From contig JBBQFQ010000022.1 of assembly GCA_038322235.1 (NCBI GenBank), positions 13,982-77,981 on the forward strand: a stretch of 64,000 bases of DNA. Reading direction: 5' to 3'. This document shows, in pieces, positions 28,195 through 36,723 of the stretch. The notes below the pieces were generated by a model that was not told the origin of the DNA, made no database searches, and saw only the letters and a program-made list of their open reading frames with translations. Both the position numbers and the translations under genes were made by a program. The number at the start of each line of letters is the position of its first letter. Positions within the stretch are counted from its first letter, which is position 1. This DNA is from SZAS-18 sp038322235 (GTDB lineage Bacteria; Verrucomicrobiota; Verrucomicrobiia; Chthoniobacterales; SZAS-18).

Positions 28195-28848
28195 TCAGAG
28201 GGAGAAAGCGAACCCGACGCGGCCGCCGAGGCCGTTAAAGCTGTCATTGCGGCGGTAGATGTGAGCATTCGAGATGTGCTCGTAGCCGCCCTCGATGAGC
28301 AGAGCGCAGCCGCGGTGGAGACGGATCCGCACGCCGGCCTCGGTGCTCGTGACGAACTCGAAAGGTCCGCCGATCTGGGTCTGACGCTGCTCGCGGTAGA
28401 TGTCGTTCGACGAGAGGCCAGCGGTGAATTGGAAATACGGGACAACCCGTTCGGAGCCGGAGAGGAAGTTGTGCCGGATGCCGAGCAATCCCCCGACAAG
28501 CTGGGTGCCGGGCCCGCGCACCACGCCGGCCCCGAACGCGCCGATGAGGAACTCTTCATTGCCGCGCCACCAGCCGCGGCCGTGGCGGTCGGAGATGACG
28601 ACGCCGAGCCGCAAGTCAGATCCCACGAGTCCGATCTTCGGGCTTCGAGTCGAGGGCAGCCACGCGGTGCTGTAACCACCCGCCAGGATCTCGAGGGTCA
28701 TCGCGCCTTTCCGGGCCGGATCGAGGCTGTCGGTGCGGGCGGGCTCAACCTCTCCGGCGCGGAGCGACGCGGCGGAGGCGACGGCGAGGAGGAGCAGAAC
28801 AAAGCGGGCCCGGAGACGAAGAGCGGCGGCCGAATGGTCGGAAGACAT
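28195..28848 (-). CDS. PagL-like lipid A 3-O-deacylase / acyloxyacyl hydrolase
   Basis: A 217-residue exported protein (signal FVLLLLAVASAASLRAG), predicted to be an eight-strand outer-membrane barrel trimming lipid A. The C-terminus has the PagL signature EHISNAHIYRRN, matching the catalytic His and Ser (HxSNA). The position of the third catalytic residue, Glu 14 after the His in the Pseudomonas enzyme, is Asn here, so activity may differ. It ends in hydrophobic VGFAFSL, as barrel proteins do. It lies between the kinase and alaX genes on the same strand. Confidence 0.78.
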   Translation of the reverse strand: MSSDHSAAALRLRARFVLLLLAVASAASLRAGEVEPARTDSLDPARKGAMTLEILAGGYSTAWLPSTRSPKIGLVGSDLRLGVVISDRHGRGWWRGNEEFLIGAFGAGVVRGPGTQLVGGLLGIRHNFLSGSERVVPYFQFTAGLSSNDIYREQRQTQIGGPFEFVTSTEAGVRIRLHRGCALLIEGGYEHISNAHIYRRNDSFNGLGGRVGFAFSL

Positions 28849-28953
28849 CCGGAAGCATGCTCCGCTCCGCCGGGCGCGCTACGAAGGAATCGGAGCGCTG
28901 GCACAGCTGACGCTCGATCAACCGGGACCACGGGCGCCGCGCGGGGAGCGAAG

Positions 28954-30117
28954 TCAGGCGATGGTCTGACGCATCGCATCGAGGGCGGCACGGAGATTTT
29001 CGCGCTTCGGTCCGCTTCCCTGGGCGAGGTCGGGCCGGCCCCCGCCCCGACCTTCCACGAGCGGCAGCCCGACCTTGAGTAGCTCATTCGCCCGGACGGG
29101 CGCCCCCGCTCCGCACGCGACGGCGAGGAGCGCGCGTTCCGGAGTCAATGCCCCGAGCAGGGCGATCGCCCCGGCTTTCTCCGCGAAAGCGCCCGCGAGC
29201 TCCGGGAGGAGTGCGGCGTCCTCGATGACCCGGACCACCACGCCTTCCGGCGCGGCTGCGGCTATCTCCCGCGCAAGCCGGGTGCGAAGTTGGGCCGCTT
29301 CGCGCTTCGTCGCGGTGAGTTCATCGAGGAGGGCGGAGGCCCGCTCCGGAACTCCGTCCGGCGCGGTGCTCAGGCGCACGCTGAGCGCGGCGACGAAGTC
29401 ATGCTTGAAGCGATAATCCGGGAGCAGGCGCGCGCCGCAGTTGAAATAGACCCGCGTGTCGGTCGCACGGATTTTCTCGAGCTTGAAGATCTTCAGCATT
29501 CCGACTTCCGCGCTGCTGCGCAGATGGGTGCCGCCGCACGCGCTGTAGTCGTAGTCGCCGATTTGAACGATCCGGATCAAGCCCGAGACTTTCGGGGGCC
29601 GGCGCAGCGGCAGGTGGTCGATCTCCGCCTCGTCGACCTCGTAGGAGCGAATCGGATGCGCGGCCCAGATAGCATCGTTCGCGACCTGTTCGGCCCGCGT
29701 GGCGAGTTCCCAGCTCACGTCGCCGGTGAGGTCGAGGGTGCAGACGCGGCCCTCCATGTTCACCGCGGCGACCGGCCGATCGAGGCGGAAAAAGGCCTGC
29801 CCGAGAATGTGCTCACCGGTGTGCTGCTGCATGTGATCGAAGCGCCGGGACCAGTCGATCTTGCCTTCAGCCGTCTCTCCGAGCGCCGGCGCGGCGCCAT
29901 CGAGCGTGTGCCAGATCGCTCCATCGTCATCCTCGACCACCCCGGTCACGCGCGCCGCGCCGAGGTGGCCGGTGTCGAAGGCCTGACCTCCCGCCGTCGG
30001 ATAAAACAAAGTCTCCGCCAGCCGCACCTCCGGGCGGCCCTGGTGGTCGCGAAGCTCGCGAACGTCGGCGGAGAACTGCGTGCGGTAGGGGTCGGTGCGG
30101 TAAAGGCGGATGCTCAT
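28954..30117 (-). CDS. Alanyl-tRNA editing protein AlaX-like with DHHA1 domain
   Basis: Trans-editing factor that hydrolyses Ser- or Gly-tRNA-Ala, 387 residues from ATG 30117. The zinc-site residues of the AlaRS editing domain are present: HTGEH (His99, His103) and CGGTH (Cys194, His198). The C-terminal DHHA1-like part has VEGRGGGRPDLAQG, so this is the long AlaX-L type. The catalytic aminoacylation domain of AlaRS is absent. Its promoter must lie in the 180 bases between it and the repeat array. Confidence 0.9.
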   Translation of the reverse strand: MSIRLYRTDPYRTQFSADVRELRDHQGRPEVRLAETLFYPTAGGQAFDTGHLGAARVTGVVEDDDGAIWHTLDGAAPALGETAEGKIDWSRRFDHMQQHTGEHILGQAFFRLDRPVAAVNMEGRVCTLDLTGDVSWELATRAEQVANDAIWAAHPIRSYEVDEAEIDHLPLRRPPKVSGLIRIVQIGDYDYSACGGTHLRSSAEVGMLKIFKLEKIRATDTRVYFNCGARLLPDYRFKHDFVAALSVRLSTAPDGVPERASALLDELTATKREAAQLRTRLAREIAAAAPEGVVVRVIEDAALLPELAGAFAEKAGAIALLGALTPERALLAVACGAGAPVRANELLKVGLPLVEGRGGGRPDLAQGSGPKRENLRAALDAMRQTIA

Positions 30118-30299
30118 GAAAGAAAATAAAGCTCCGGGGAGCGTACCGGATTCCAAGGTGAAATCGATCCCATGGGGACGAAATCCCTTCACCTGCTGAC
30201 CCCGTCCATATCCTCCCGGAGCACTCGAAATCGCCGCCCGACGCCATCTAAAGGCTCGCGGCGCCCGTCAGATCATTCGCCGAGGAAATTCATGACGTT

Positions 30300-30965
30300 G
30301 CGGGGTGAGTTCACTGGTTCCGAGCATGAATTCATTCGCTCCGAGAGTGATTGAATTCACCTCCCGAGTGAACGGTAAAGGTCACCGACCCCGTGCACCG
30401 ACTCGCCGACCTAATTGATTCACGCCCGGAGTGCCTTGACTCACCCGTCGACCTCTCCGGAAAGGTCGCTGACCCAATTCAATCACTCTCAAAGTGGATG
30501 ATGTCACTCCGCAGGGTGAACTATATCACTCCTGCTCTGATCTCATTCCCTTTCGGGGTGATCGAATTCACCGCGGGGGTGATCACAGGAGGTCACCGAC
30601 CGAACCCACTGACTCCCGGCTTGAATCCACCAACTCCCGGAGTGTTTGCGTTCACCCGCCGACGTATCTCAATCAAACCCGGCGTGGATTCGCCTGGTCG
30701 CCAACGTAATTCGCTTACCCCCGAAGTGAATGAACTCATTCGGCGACGTATCCCGAAAGGTCGCCGACGTAACTCAATCACTCCCAGGGTGAACGAATTC
30801 ACTCCGCAGGGTGAACTCATTCCCTCGCGCTCGGATCTCGATCACTCCCGGAATGATTTGATTCACCTCCAAACTGAACTCACGAGGTCGCCAGCGTATC
30901 TATATCGCTCCCAAGGTGAATGAATTCACTCGCGGAATGAAGTCAATCACTCCCGGGCAGAATGG
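30300..30965. repeat. Degenerate palindromic repeat array (about 0.7 kb)
   Basis: A gene-free stretch more AT-rich than its surroundings, made of two alternating degenerate motifs. Motif A approximates TTCACTCCCGGAGTGAA, an imperfect palindrome often followed by TGAA. Good copies are at 30419, 30778, 30798, 30842, 30926 and 30947. Motif B approximates GGTCGCCGACGTAACTCAA, at 30380, 30400, 30464, 30591, 30653, 30696, 30759 and 30886. The 18-mer TCACTCCGCAGGGTGAAC occurs exactly at 30504 and 30799. Five GAATTC sites fall at junctions (30328, 30353, 30564, 30795, 30922). Open frames crossing it show the repeat as peptide echoes and are not convincing genes. It lies between alaX and the 3' end of the ZorB-like gene. 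Confidence 0.85.
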
Positions 30966-31126
30966 TCCGGCACCCTCGGAAATGACGTGGAACCGAAAAT
31001 CGGACCTCCGCATTCCTGTCGCACCCCAACGCCCGCCCCGTCACGTCTTGACGCAACTTCCTCAAAATCAGAGACGTTTCGCAGCGGCGAGCCGGGTTCC
31101 CTGAATTTTTCCCGGTGCTCTGCCCC
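30966..31126. other. Gene-free spacer between array and ZorB-like stop
   Basis: About 160 bases with no frame of interest, no clear hairpin with a T run and no array units. If the ZorAB-like operon lacks a terminator here, its transcript would read into the repeat array. Confidence 0.5.
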
Positions 31127-31975
31127 TCATTCCCCCAGCATTGCGCGCACCCGGTTGATCTCGGCCTCACTGGGGTTCGCCATCAGAAAGCGGAGATCGA
31201 TGCGACGATTGCGGGCGCGGCCTTCATCGGTCGTGTTCTCGGCGACGGCGCGATTCTCGCCGTAGGCGCTGACCCCGACCATGGGCAGTCCGGCCGGATT
31301 TCGAAATGACTCCAGCATCGGCTCGGCGCGCATGAGGGTGCGATAAGTTCCCGTCGCTCGGGCGGTCGAGAGCTCCCAGTTATCCGCGAAACGGTCCGTG
31401 CGAATCGGCCGGTTGTCCGTGTGCCCTTCCACGAAGACGGATTCGAGCCGGAACGTGGAGCCGTCGGTCGCGCCTTCGCGCAGGACGGGCACGAGACAGC
31501 GCGCGAGGATCCGCAGGGCGTCGAGACCCTTGGGTTTGAGCGCATCGCTGCCCGGATCGAAAAGGAGATCGTCGGGCAGGCGCAGGACCCCGTTGGCGGG
31601 ATCGAGCTGCACTTTGACGCCATCGCGGGCCAGCTCGCCGACGAGCCGCTCGAGCACCTCGCGGAGGGCGACATCCCGCTGCCGCAGGAGTTGCGTGAGC
31701 GCTTCGATCCGGCGGGCTTTCTCCAGCGCACTGGCGCGGGCGATCTCCGCGGCCTTCGCCTCCTCGGCGGCGCGTGAGCGCGCCTCCACCGCCTCCTGAC
31801 GGGCGAGATCGGCGCTCCGCTGCGCGGTCCGGTAATGGAACGCGAAGGCGCAAAGCAGGATGACGAAGATGAAGACGACCCCCGTCATCAGGTCGGTGAG
31901 CGAGACGAAATAGTTCTCCTCCTCCGGGGCGTCCGGCGCCCGCCGGCGCGGGCGAACCAGCGTGTTCAGAGCCAT
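31127..31975 (-). CDS. ZorB-like MotB/OmpA-domain membrane protein
   Basis: A 282-residue protein. Residues 1-27 are a charged cytoplasmic N-terminus. One membrane helix follows (DLMTGVVFIFVILLCAFAF) whose Asp28 sits where MotB and ZorB carry the proton-binding Asp. Then come a coiled coil (about 55-105) and a C-terminal OmpA/MotB peptidoglycan-binding domain with EGHTDNRPI, NWELSTARAT and GRARNRRIDL. It starts 25 bases after the ZorA-like gene. ATG 31975 is chosen because it precedes the conserved helix closely. It would pair with the ZorA-like protein as an ion-driven stator anchored to the wall. Confidence 0.82.
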   Translation of the reverse strand: MALNTLVRPRRRAPDAPEEENYFVSLTDLMTGVVFIFVILLCAFAFHYRTAQRSADLARQEAVEARSRAAEEAKAAEIARASALEKARRIEALTQLLRQRDVALREVLERLVGELARDGVKVQLDPANGVLRLPDDLLFDPGSDALKPKGLDALRILARCLVPVLREGATDGSTFRLESVFVEGHTDNRPIRTDRFADNWELSTARATGTYRTLMRAEPMLESFRNPAGLPMVGVSAYGENRAVAENTTDEGRARNRRIDLRFLMANPSEAEINRVRAMLGE

Positions 31976-32000
31976 GGCCGTGAATTCGCGGAGCCCATGG

Positions 32001-33584
32001 TCAGGAGCGAATGCCCGCCCCGGCGAAAGGCGGCGCCGATTCCCGCGCGGCCGCGGCTTCCATCGCGCGGGCCGCGTCGGAGAGTGAGCTCGCGAGCGGG
32101 CCGATCTCTTCGAACGGCTTGAGCGCGGCCGTGGCGGCTTCGGCGGCCCGGCGCAAATCGGCGGCGGCCTCGGCGAAGCGGAATCCGTTGGAGTCGAACT
32201 GGCTCTGGGTTGCCCCCAGCGTCGCGCTGAGCTGGCCGCCGAGTTCCGTGAGGCGGTCCGCCTGCTCCTTCCACTGCATGCCGAGCGCGAGCATCGCCGC
32301 CCGCGTCTGCCCGGCGGCGGTGGCGGCGGTCTCGGCGGCGTCTTGGAATTTCGTGCCGAGGGTTTGCCAGTGTCCCACGGATTCGCGCACGGTCCCGGCG
32401 ATCTCGGCAAACGCCGCAGGTAGATGACGCACGGCTTCGACGTCTCCGGCGATCCCGGTGAACGCCTGCCGGACCTCCGCCGCGGCCGTGGAGGCGCCCT
32501 CGAGATGCTGCTCGACCTGCTTCTGGGCGGCGATCATGACCTCGGCGATTTCGCTCGAGCGCGAGCGGATCTCGTCGCTCAACGTGCGGTAGTCGAACTG
32601 CACCGCGGCCGTCTGCGCCGTCACGGCTTCGAACCCCCGGCGGGTGTCGTCGAGTCGCTCGCGGATGGCATCGAGCGAGGCGGAAATCGCCTGCAGGTGA
32701 TTCTTTAACGCCGTGTCCAGACCGGCGGTGGCGGCCGTGACGAAGCGCTCCATTTCCGTCGCGGTCGCCTCGACCATCCGCGTGCTCATGGTTTCGACGC
32801 CCTTCTCGAGGCGGTGCGCGGCGTCGCCGAAGACGAGATTGGCCTCGGCCATCTTGTCCGCCACGCGTTGGGCGATCGTGTCCCCGATCGCGCCAAGGCT
32901 CGTCGTGTGCCGGCGCGATTCCTCGAGATTGCTCTGGAGTAACGTGGCGGCGTCCAAAACTTCGCCGTGCCGCTCCAGCTGAGCATTGAAGTCATCGATC
33001 GCCGCCTCAAGCTGGCTGAGCGAGCGGCGGAAGAAGATCCCGTAGACCACCGAGCAGAAGACGCCCGCGAGCGAGGTGCCAAACTTCAGGGACGCGCCGC
33101 CGAGCAATTGCCGGAGGGCTTCCGTCTGCGCGGCGGCGTCGCTACTGGAATCCAGAGCCGTCGCGGCCACGAAGATGACCGCGATGATGCCGGCGAAGGT
33201 GAAGCAAAGGCCGAGTCCCACGAGTGTGCCGGGCAGGCCGCGGAACCAGTACATCGCGTGATGCCGGAAGAACGCTCCGGAGTGAAAAAATGCCTCGGGC
33301 GGCTGCTTCGCCCGGAGGATGTCGCCCGGCAAAGTCACACATTGCGCCCGGAACTGCGTCCACGCCTCGCGCCAGGCTCGCTCGGGTTGCAGCGCCGCCG
33401 CGAGGCGCGTCTCGCGCGTCGCCGCCTCGCCTTCCAGGGCCGCGCGGCCCGCGGCGAGCGTCCGCCGGGCGCGGGCGGTGACGACGCTCCACCAGAGCGC
33501 GGTAACGACCGTGATCACACCGAGCAGCGCCGACAGGACCAGGAGGGTCGTCTGGCTCGTGAGGATTTGGATCAGGCTATTCAT
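32001..33584 (-). CDS. ZorA-like MotA/ExbB-type channel protein with long tail
   Basis: A 527-residue protein. Three membrane segments lie at about 11-35, 117-143 and 167-185, the last two with the ExbB/MotA patterns GTLVGLGLCFTFAG and LKFGTSLAGVFCSVVYG. Residues 190-500 are a continuous Ala/Glu/Arg-rich helical tail predicted to be coiled coil. This layout, with a MotB-like partner encoded directly downstream, is that of ZorA in Zorya phage-defence systems. The Zorya effectors (ZorC/D helicase, ZorE nuclease) are not encoded next to it. A defence role is therefore a hypothesis; another wall-linked motor remains possible. Confidence 0.78.
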   Translation of the reverse strand: MNSLIQILTSQTTLLVLSALLGVITVVTALWWSVVTARARRTLAAGRAALEGEAATRETRLAAALQPERAWREAWTQFRAQCVTLPGDILRAKQPPEAFFHSGAFFRHHAMYWFRGLPGTLVGLGLCFTFAGIIAVIFVAATALDSSSDAAAQTEALRQLLGGASLKFGTSLAGVFCSVVYGIFFRRSLSQLEAAIDDFNAQLERHGEVLDAATLLQSNLEESRRHTTSLGAIGDTIAQRVADKMAEANLVFGDAAHRLEKGVETMSTRMVEATATEMERFVTAATAGLDTALKNHLQAISASLDAIRERLDDTRRGFEAVTAQTAAVQFDYRTLSDEIRSRSSEIAEVMIAAQKQVEQHLEGASTAAAEVRQAFTGIAGDVEAVRHLPAAFAEIAGTVRESVGHWQTLGTKFQDAAETAATAAGQTRAAMLALGMQWKEQADRLTELGGQLSATLGATQSQFDSNGFRFAEAAADLRRAAEAATAALKPFEEIGPLASSLSDAARAMEAAAARESAPPFAGAGIRS

Positions 33585-33730
33585 CGGAGATGCCCCGGCA
33601 TCTTGAACCGTCCGATCGTAGCCGATCCCGCGCCAACCGCGAGCATCGAGCAGCGGAAGAACGGTGCGGGGGCGGGGGAGCGCGGGCTCACGGTCGACAA
33701 TGGAACGACTTGCGTGGAGAGGTGCTTTCC

Positions 33731-34345
33731 ATGGAATTCTCCCACTATTCCGCCTTCGCGCTCGCGCTCGCGATTGCGGTGGCTCTGCCGGGGCCGGGAA
33801 TCATCTCGGTCACGTCGTGCGCCATCGGTCGCGGTCTGCCGGCGGCCGGTGCGATGATTGTCGGGATCATTCTGGGCGACCTGATCTTTTTTCTGCTCGC
33901 GGTGCTCGGCATGGCCGCTCTCGCCCGCTCGATGGGGGAATTGTTCCTCGTCGTCAAGATCCTCGGAGCGGCGTATCTCGTTTGGCTCGGGTTGAAGCTC
34001 TGGCGGGCCCCCGTCGCCGCGCCCGGCGCAGACGGTGCGCCGATCCGGCGCGGCTTTCTCCGCAATCTCGTGGGCGGCCTCGGGGTCACACTGGGAAACC
34101 CGAAGGCGATCGCTTTTTACGCCGGGCTCCTCCCGACGTTTGTGAATCTGGAGACGATTACGCCCGGCCAGACGGGGGTGATGGCCCTGATCGTCGTCGC
34201 GCTGGTCGGACTCATCCCGCTGGCGTACGCGCTCGCTGCCGCGAGGGCCCGTCGGTTGTTCGCCGATCCACGGCGGCAGCGGGTCATGAATCGCACGGCC
34301 GGAACCATGATGGTCGGCGCCGGCGTGGCGGTGGCGACGAATTGA
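33731..34345 (+). CDS. LysE/RhtB family amino-acid exporter
   Basis: Inner-membrane exporter of 204 residues with about six membrane helices. Family marks are the N-terminal ALPGPG turn, RGLPAAGAMIVGIILGD and GNPKAIAFYAGLLPTFV. ATG 33731 starts the first helix region directly. It probably exports an amino acid such as threonine, homoserine or lysine, but the substrate is not readable. It is divergent from the ZorA-like gene with 146 bases between. Confidence 0.9.
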   Translation: MEFSHYSAFALALAIAVALPGPGIISVTSCAIGRGLPAAGAMIVGIILGDLIFFLLAVLGMAALARSMGELFLVVKILGAAYLVWLGLKLWRAPVAAPGADGAPIRRGFLRNLVGGLGVTLGNPKAIAFYAGLLPTFVNLETITPGQTGVMALIVVALVGLIPLAYALAAARARRLFADPRRQRVMNRTAGTMMVGAGVAVATN

Positions 34346-34349
34346 AGAA

Positions 34350-34526
34350 CTCCCGCGGAGAGGCAGAGGATCAATCCTTCGCCCTCTGCGCCTCGGCGGA
34401 AGCCACTGCCTCATGAGGCAGGCGGCCTCCGCGCTTGAATCAGCTGGAAGAGGGAAATCCCGCCGAGGCGCAGAGACGCAGAGAATCAATCCTTCATCCC
34501 TCTGCGCCTCTGCGCCTCAGCGGGAG
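34350..34526. repeat. Two copies of a composite inverted repeat (CTCTGCGCCTC type)
   Basis: Copy 1 (34350-34399) and copy 2 (34459-34526) each have a left arm GAGGCGCAGAG-like, a centre ATCAATCCTTC and a right arm CCTCTGCGCCTC, so each can fold on itself. Between them lies the palindrome TGCCTCATGAGGCA (34408-34421). The stretch fills the gap between the converging lysE-type and NMP-kinase-like genes and may serve as a bidirectional hairpin. Confidence 0.7.
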
Positions 34527-34573
34527 ACCTCGGTTTCGGTCCTCTGAGTTTCCTCGCTGACCAGGATTTGCCG

Positions 34574-35797
34574 CTAACCCCTCCGGATCTCTGACCCCTG
34601 GAACCGCACCTGGATGCGGAAGACTTTTTTCACCCGGCAGATAATTTCGCCCGTCTTGAGATCAAAGCGCTGGGGAACCTCGATCCGATGGATGTCCACA
34701 ACGGCGTGGAAACCACGCTCCGAATAGACATCGATCAGCATCGCGAGCGCGAGTGGATCCTCAAGGACGGTATCCTCCGTGTTCACGACGGCCACGCCCG
34801 AAATGGCGTGCCGAATGATGATCGGAATCATCTTCTTCTCGAGCATCGACGTCACGCGCGCGAAGAGCTCGGTGTGCTCCAGTTCATAGGCATCCAGCCG
34901 TTTCACGAGCTCCTGGCGGGCGTGGACGATGATCTGACTGGCGAGCGGGATCCCACGGAGCCGATCGAAAGTGCGGGGGTCGAGTTCGAGGGAGCTCTGG
35001 TATTCCAGCTCCCGCAGGATGTTCTGCTCGACTTCCGCAATGGAGCCCTGCGCGGTGATGAAGTGGTAGTGAAAGGTCTCCTTGAGCGATTGGAGTGCGT
35101 CCCACGTCTGCTCTTTGAAGACCCGGTAACGTCGCTGGGCGAGGTGCTCGTCGTAGTCCGTCACTCGCTCCTCCAGCAGTTCTCCGATGCCGGTCCGTCG
35201 CACCTTTTCGTTGTACTCCTTGATCTCCCGCCCGCGTTGGAGCTGGCGGTCGACCGACGTTCGTTCATCCACGAAAAGCACCATGATGTGAATGGTCGGC
35301 TGCCGGAAATGGGCGCTGAGCGGGGTGCCATTAAATTCACTCCGGAGCTCGTGCATCTTCCCCACCAGCAACTTCAGGCATTCCACCTGGGCCTTGGTCC
35401 GGGGGAAGCCGTCGAGGATGACGCCGTCGCGGAATTCCTCCTCGAGGAGGCGGCGGAAGAGGAGGCTGACCGCTTCGCGGTCGCCGACCATGTTGCCGGC
35501 GTCCTTCAGGCGTTTCGCTTCGGGTGAATCGAGCAGGGAGCTCATCACGATCGGCCCGCACGTGAGACCGCGGGCCTTCCCGATGAAAGCGGTCTGGGTG
35601 CCCTTGCCGGCGCCCGGAGCGCCGCCGAGCAGGATGATCTCTTTCGGGAAGCGCAGATTCGCCCGTCCGAAATCGGCTTCCAGATCCTGCCACACCGCCC
35701 CGAAGATCAGCTGGGCGTCCTTGATTTCGAGGTCGGGCACTTTCGCCGGTGCGGCCGCGGCGACAGGCGCTTTTTCGGGGCTGGGGGGATTAGCCAT
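34574..35797 (-). CDS. Adenylate-kinase-like NMP kinase with long C-terminal extension
   Basis: A 407-residue protein with a P-loop GGAPGAGKGTQ at about 58-68, then a core matching adenylate kinases: MSSLLDSPE, GDREAVSLLFRRLLEEE, VILDGFPRTKAQ and a lid region. The core ends near residue 235. About 170 further residues carry ELDPRTFDRLRGIPLASQII and a cystatin-like final block, which I do not recognise. Classical Adk is about 215 residues, so this is probably not the sole housekeeping enzyme. ATG 35797 is chosen; an ATG 27 bases upstream is possible. Confidence 0.8.
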   Translation of the reverse strand: MANPPSPEKAPVAAAAPAKVPDLEIKDAQLIFGAVWQDLEADFGRANLRFPKEIILLGGAPGAGKGTQTAFIGKARGLTCGPIVMSSLLDSPEAKRLKDAGNMVGDREAVSLLFRRLLEEEFRDGVILDGFPRTKAQVECLKLLVGKMHELRSEFNGTPLSAHFRQPTIHIMVLFVDERTSVDRQLQRGREIKEYNEKVRRTGIGELLEERVTDYDEHLAQRRYRVFKEQTWDALQSLKETFHYHFITAQGSIAEVEQNILRELEYQSSLELDPRTFDRLRGIPLASQIIVHARQELVKRLDAYELEHTELFARVTSMLEKKMIPIIIRHAISGVAVVNTEDTVLEDPLALAMLIDVYSERGFHAVVDIHRIEVPQRFDLKTGEIICRVKKVFRIQVRFQGSEIRRG

Positions 35798-35911
35798 CCG
35801 GAAGTGGAGCGCAAGATCGCGCATCGCGCGCGTGCGGATGTGAGGAAATCCGGGGGACGCGGTTTCCGGATGGTGCCTTGCACGATTGACTCCGATCGGG
35901 AGGATGCCCGG

Positions 35912-36712
35912 ATGTGCCTTGTGGCCGCCAGCTGGCAATCGCACCCGCGCTACCGCCTCATCCTGGCGGGCAATCGCGATGAATTCCATGAGCGGCCCAC
36001 CGCGCCGCTGGGGCGCTGGTCCGGGCATCCGGGACTGCTCGCGGGCCGCGATCTCTCGGCGGGCGGCCTCTGGATGGGCGTGACGGAGGACGGCCGCGCC
36101 GGGGTCGTGACCAACGTGCGCGACCTCACGGCTCCCACTGACGGCCGCTCCCGGGGCGAACTGCTCCGGGATTTTCTGACCGGATCCGATGGCGTGGGCG
36201 CGGAGAACTTCGTGCAGCGTCTGGCCCAACGCGGCGACGCTTACCGCGCCTTCAACCTGATGGTCTTCGATCCGGAGTCTGCGCGCTTCGTCAGCAACCG
36301 ACCGGCGTCCGGCGGCCGGACGCTCGGGCCGGGAATCCACGCGCTGTCGAACGGTCCGATCGAGGCCCCCTGGCCAAAGTCGCGCGCGCTCGCCGCCGCC
36401 CTGGGGGCCTGGAGCGCGCGGGACGACGCGCCGATCGAGGAACTCTTTCTCCCGCTGGCGGACGAGGCCGTCGCCCCGGACAGCGAACTGCCGGACACAG
36501 GCATCGGCCTCGAGCGGGAGCGCCTGCTTTCCGCCGCGTTTATCCGGGGAGATCGCTACGGCACAAGGGCGAGCACGGTGTTGGCGATCGAGCCCTGCGG
36601 GCGAGGCGTGATCATCGAACGGCGCTTCGGCCGGAACGGCATCCCGCAGGGCGAGACGCGGCTGGAGTTTGCTCGAGATCCATCGGTTTGCGGTGGTGGC
36701 GCCGCCGCGTAG
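35912..36712 (+). CDS. NRDE (TANGO2-like) family protein
   Basis: A 266-residue member of the NRDE family. It opens with MCLVAASW, so Cys2 would be N-terminal after Met removal, as in Ntn hydrolases. The name-giving AGNRDEF is at about 19-25, followed by RPTAPLGRW and GLWMGVTEDGRAGVVTNVR. The biochemical role of bacterial members is not established; human TANGO2 is linked to lipid or haem handling. It ends 11 bases before the ABC ATPase gene start, so the two are probably translated from one transcript. Confidence 0.85.
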   Translation: MCLVAASWQSHPRYRLILAGNRDEFHERPTAPLGRWSGHPGLLAGRDLSAGGLWMGVTEDGRAGVVTNVRDLTAPTDGRSRGELLRDFLTGSDGVGAENFVQRLAQRGDAYRAFNLMVFDPESARFVSNRPASGGRTLGPGIHALSNGPIEAPWPKSRALAAALGAWSARDDAPIEELFLPLADEAVAPDSELPDTGIGLERERLLSAAFIRGDRYGTRASTVLAIEPCGRGVIIERRFGRNGIPQGETRLEFARDPSVCGGGAAA

Positions 36713-36723
36713 CGTGCTTCCCA

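Noticed and set aside
30393..30923. A 176-codon frame, and minus-strand frames, across the repeat array
   Set aside because: Peptides such as VNEFTPQGE and the RRR runs are echoes of the DNA repeat in any frame. No codon bias or start signal supports a gene.
30300..30965. CRISPR array
   Set aside because: Units are unequal in length and sequence, there are no regular spacers, and no cas gene is present.
31127..33584. Complete Zorya defence system
   Set aside because: Only the motor pair is present; no helicase, nuclease or DUF partner gene of Zorya types lies next to it.
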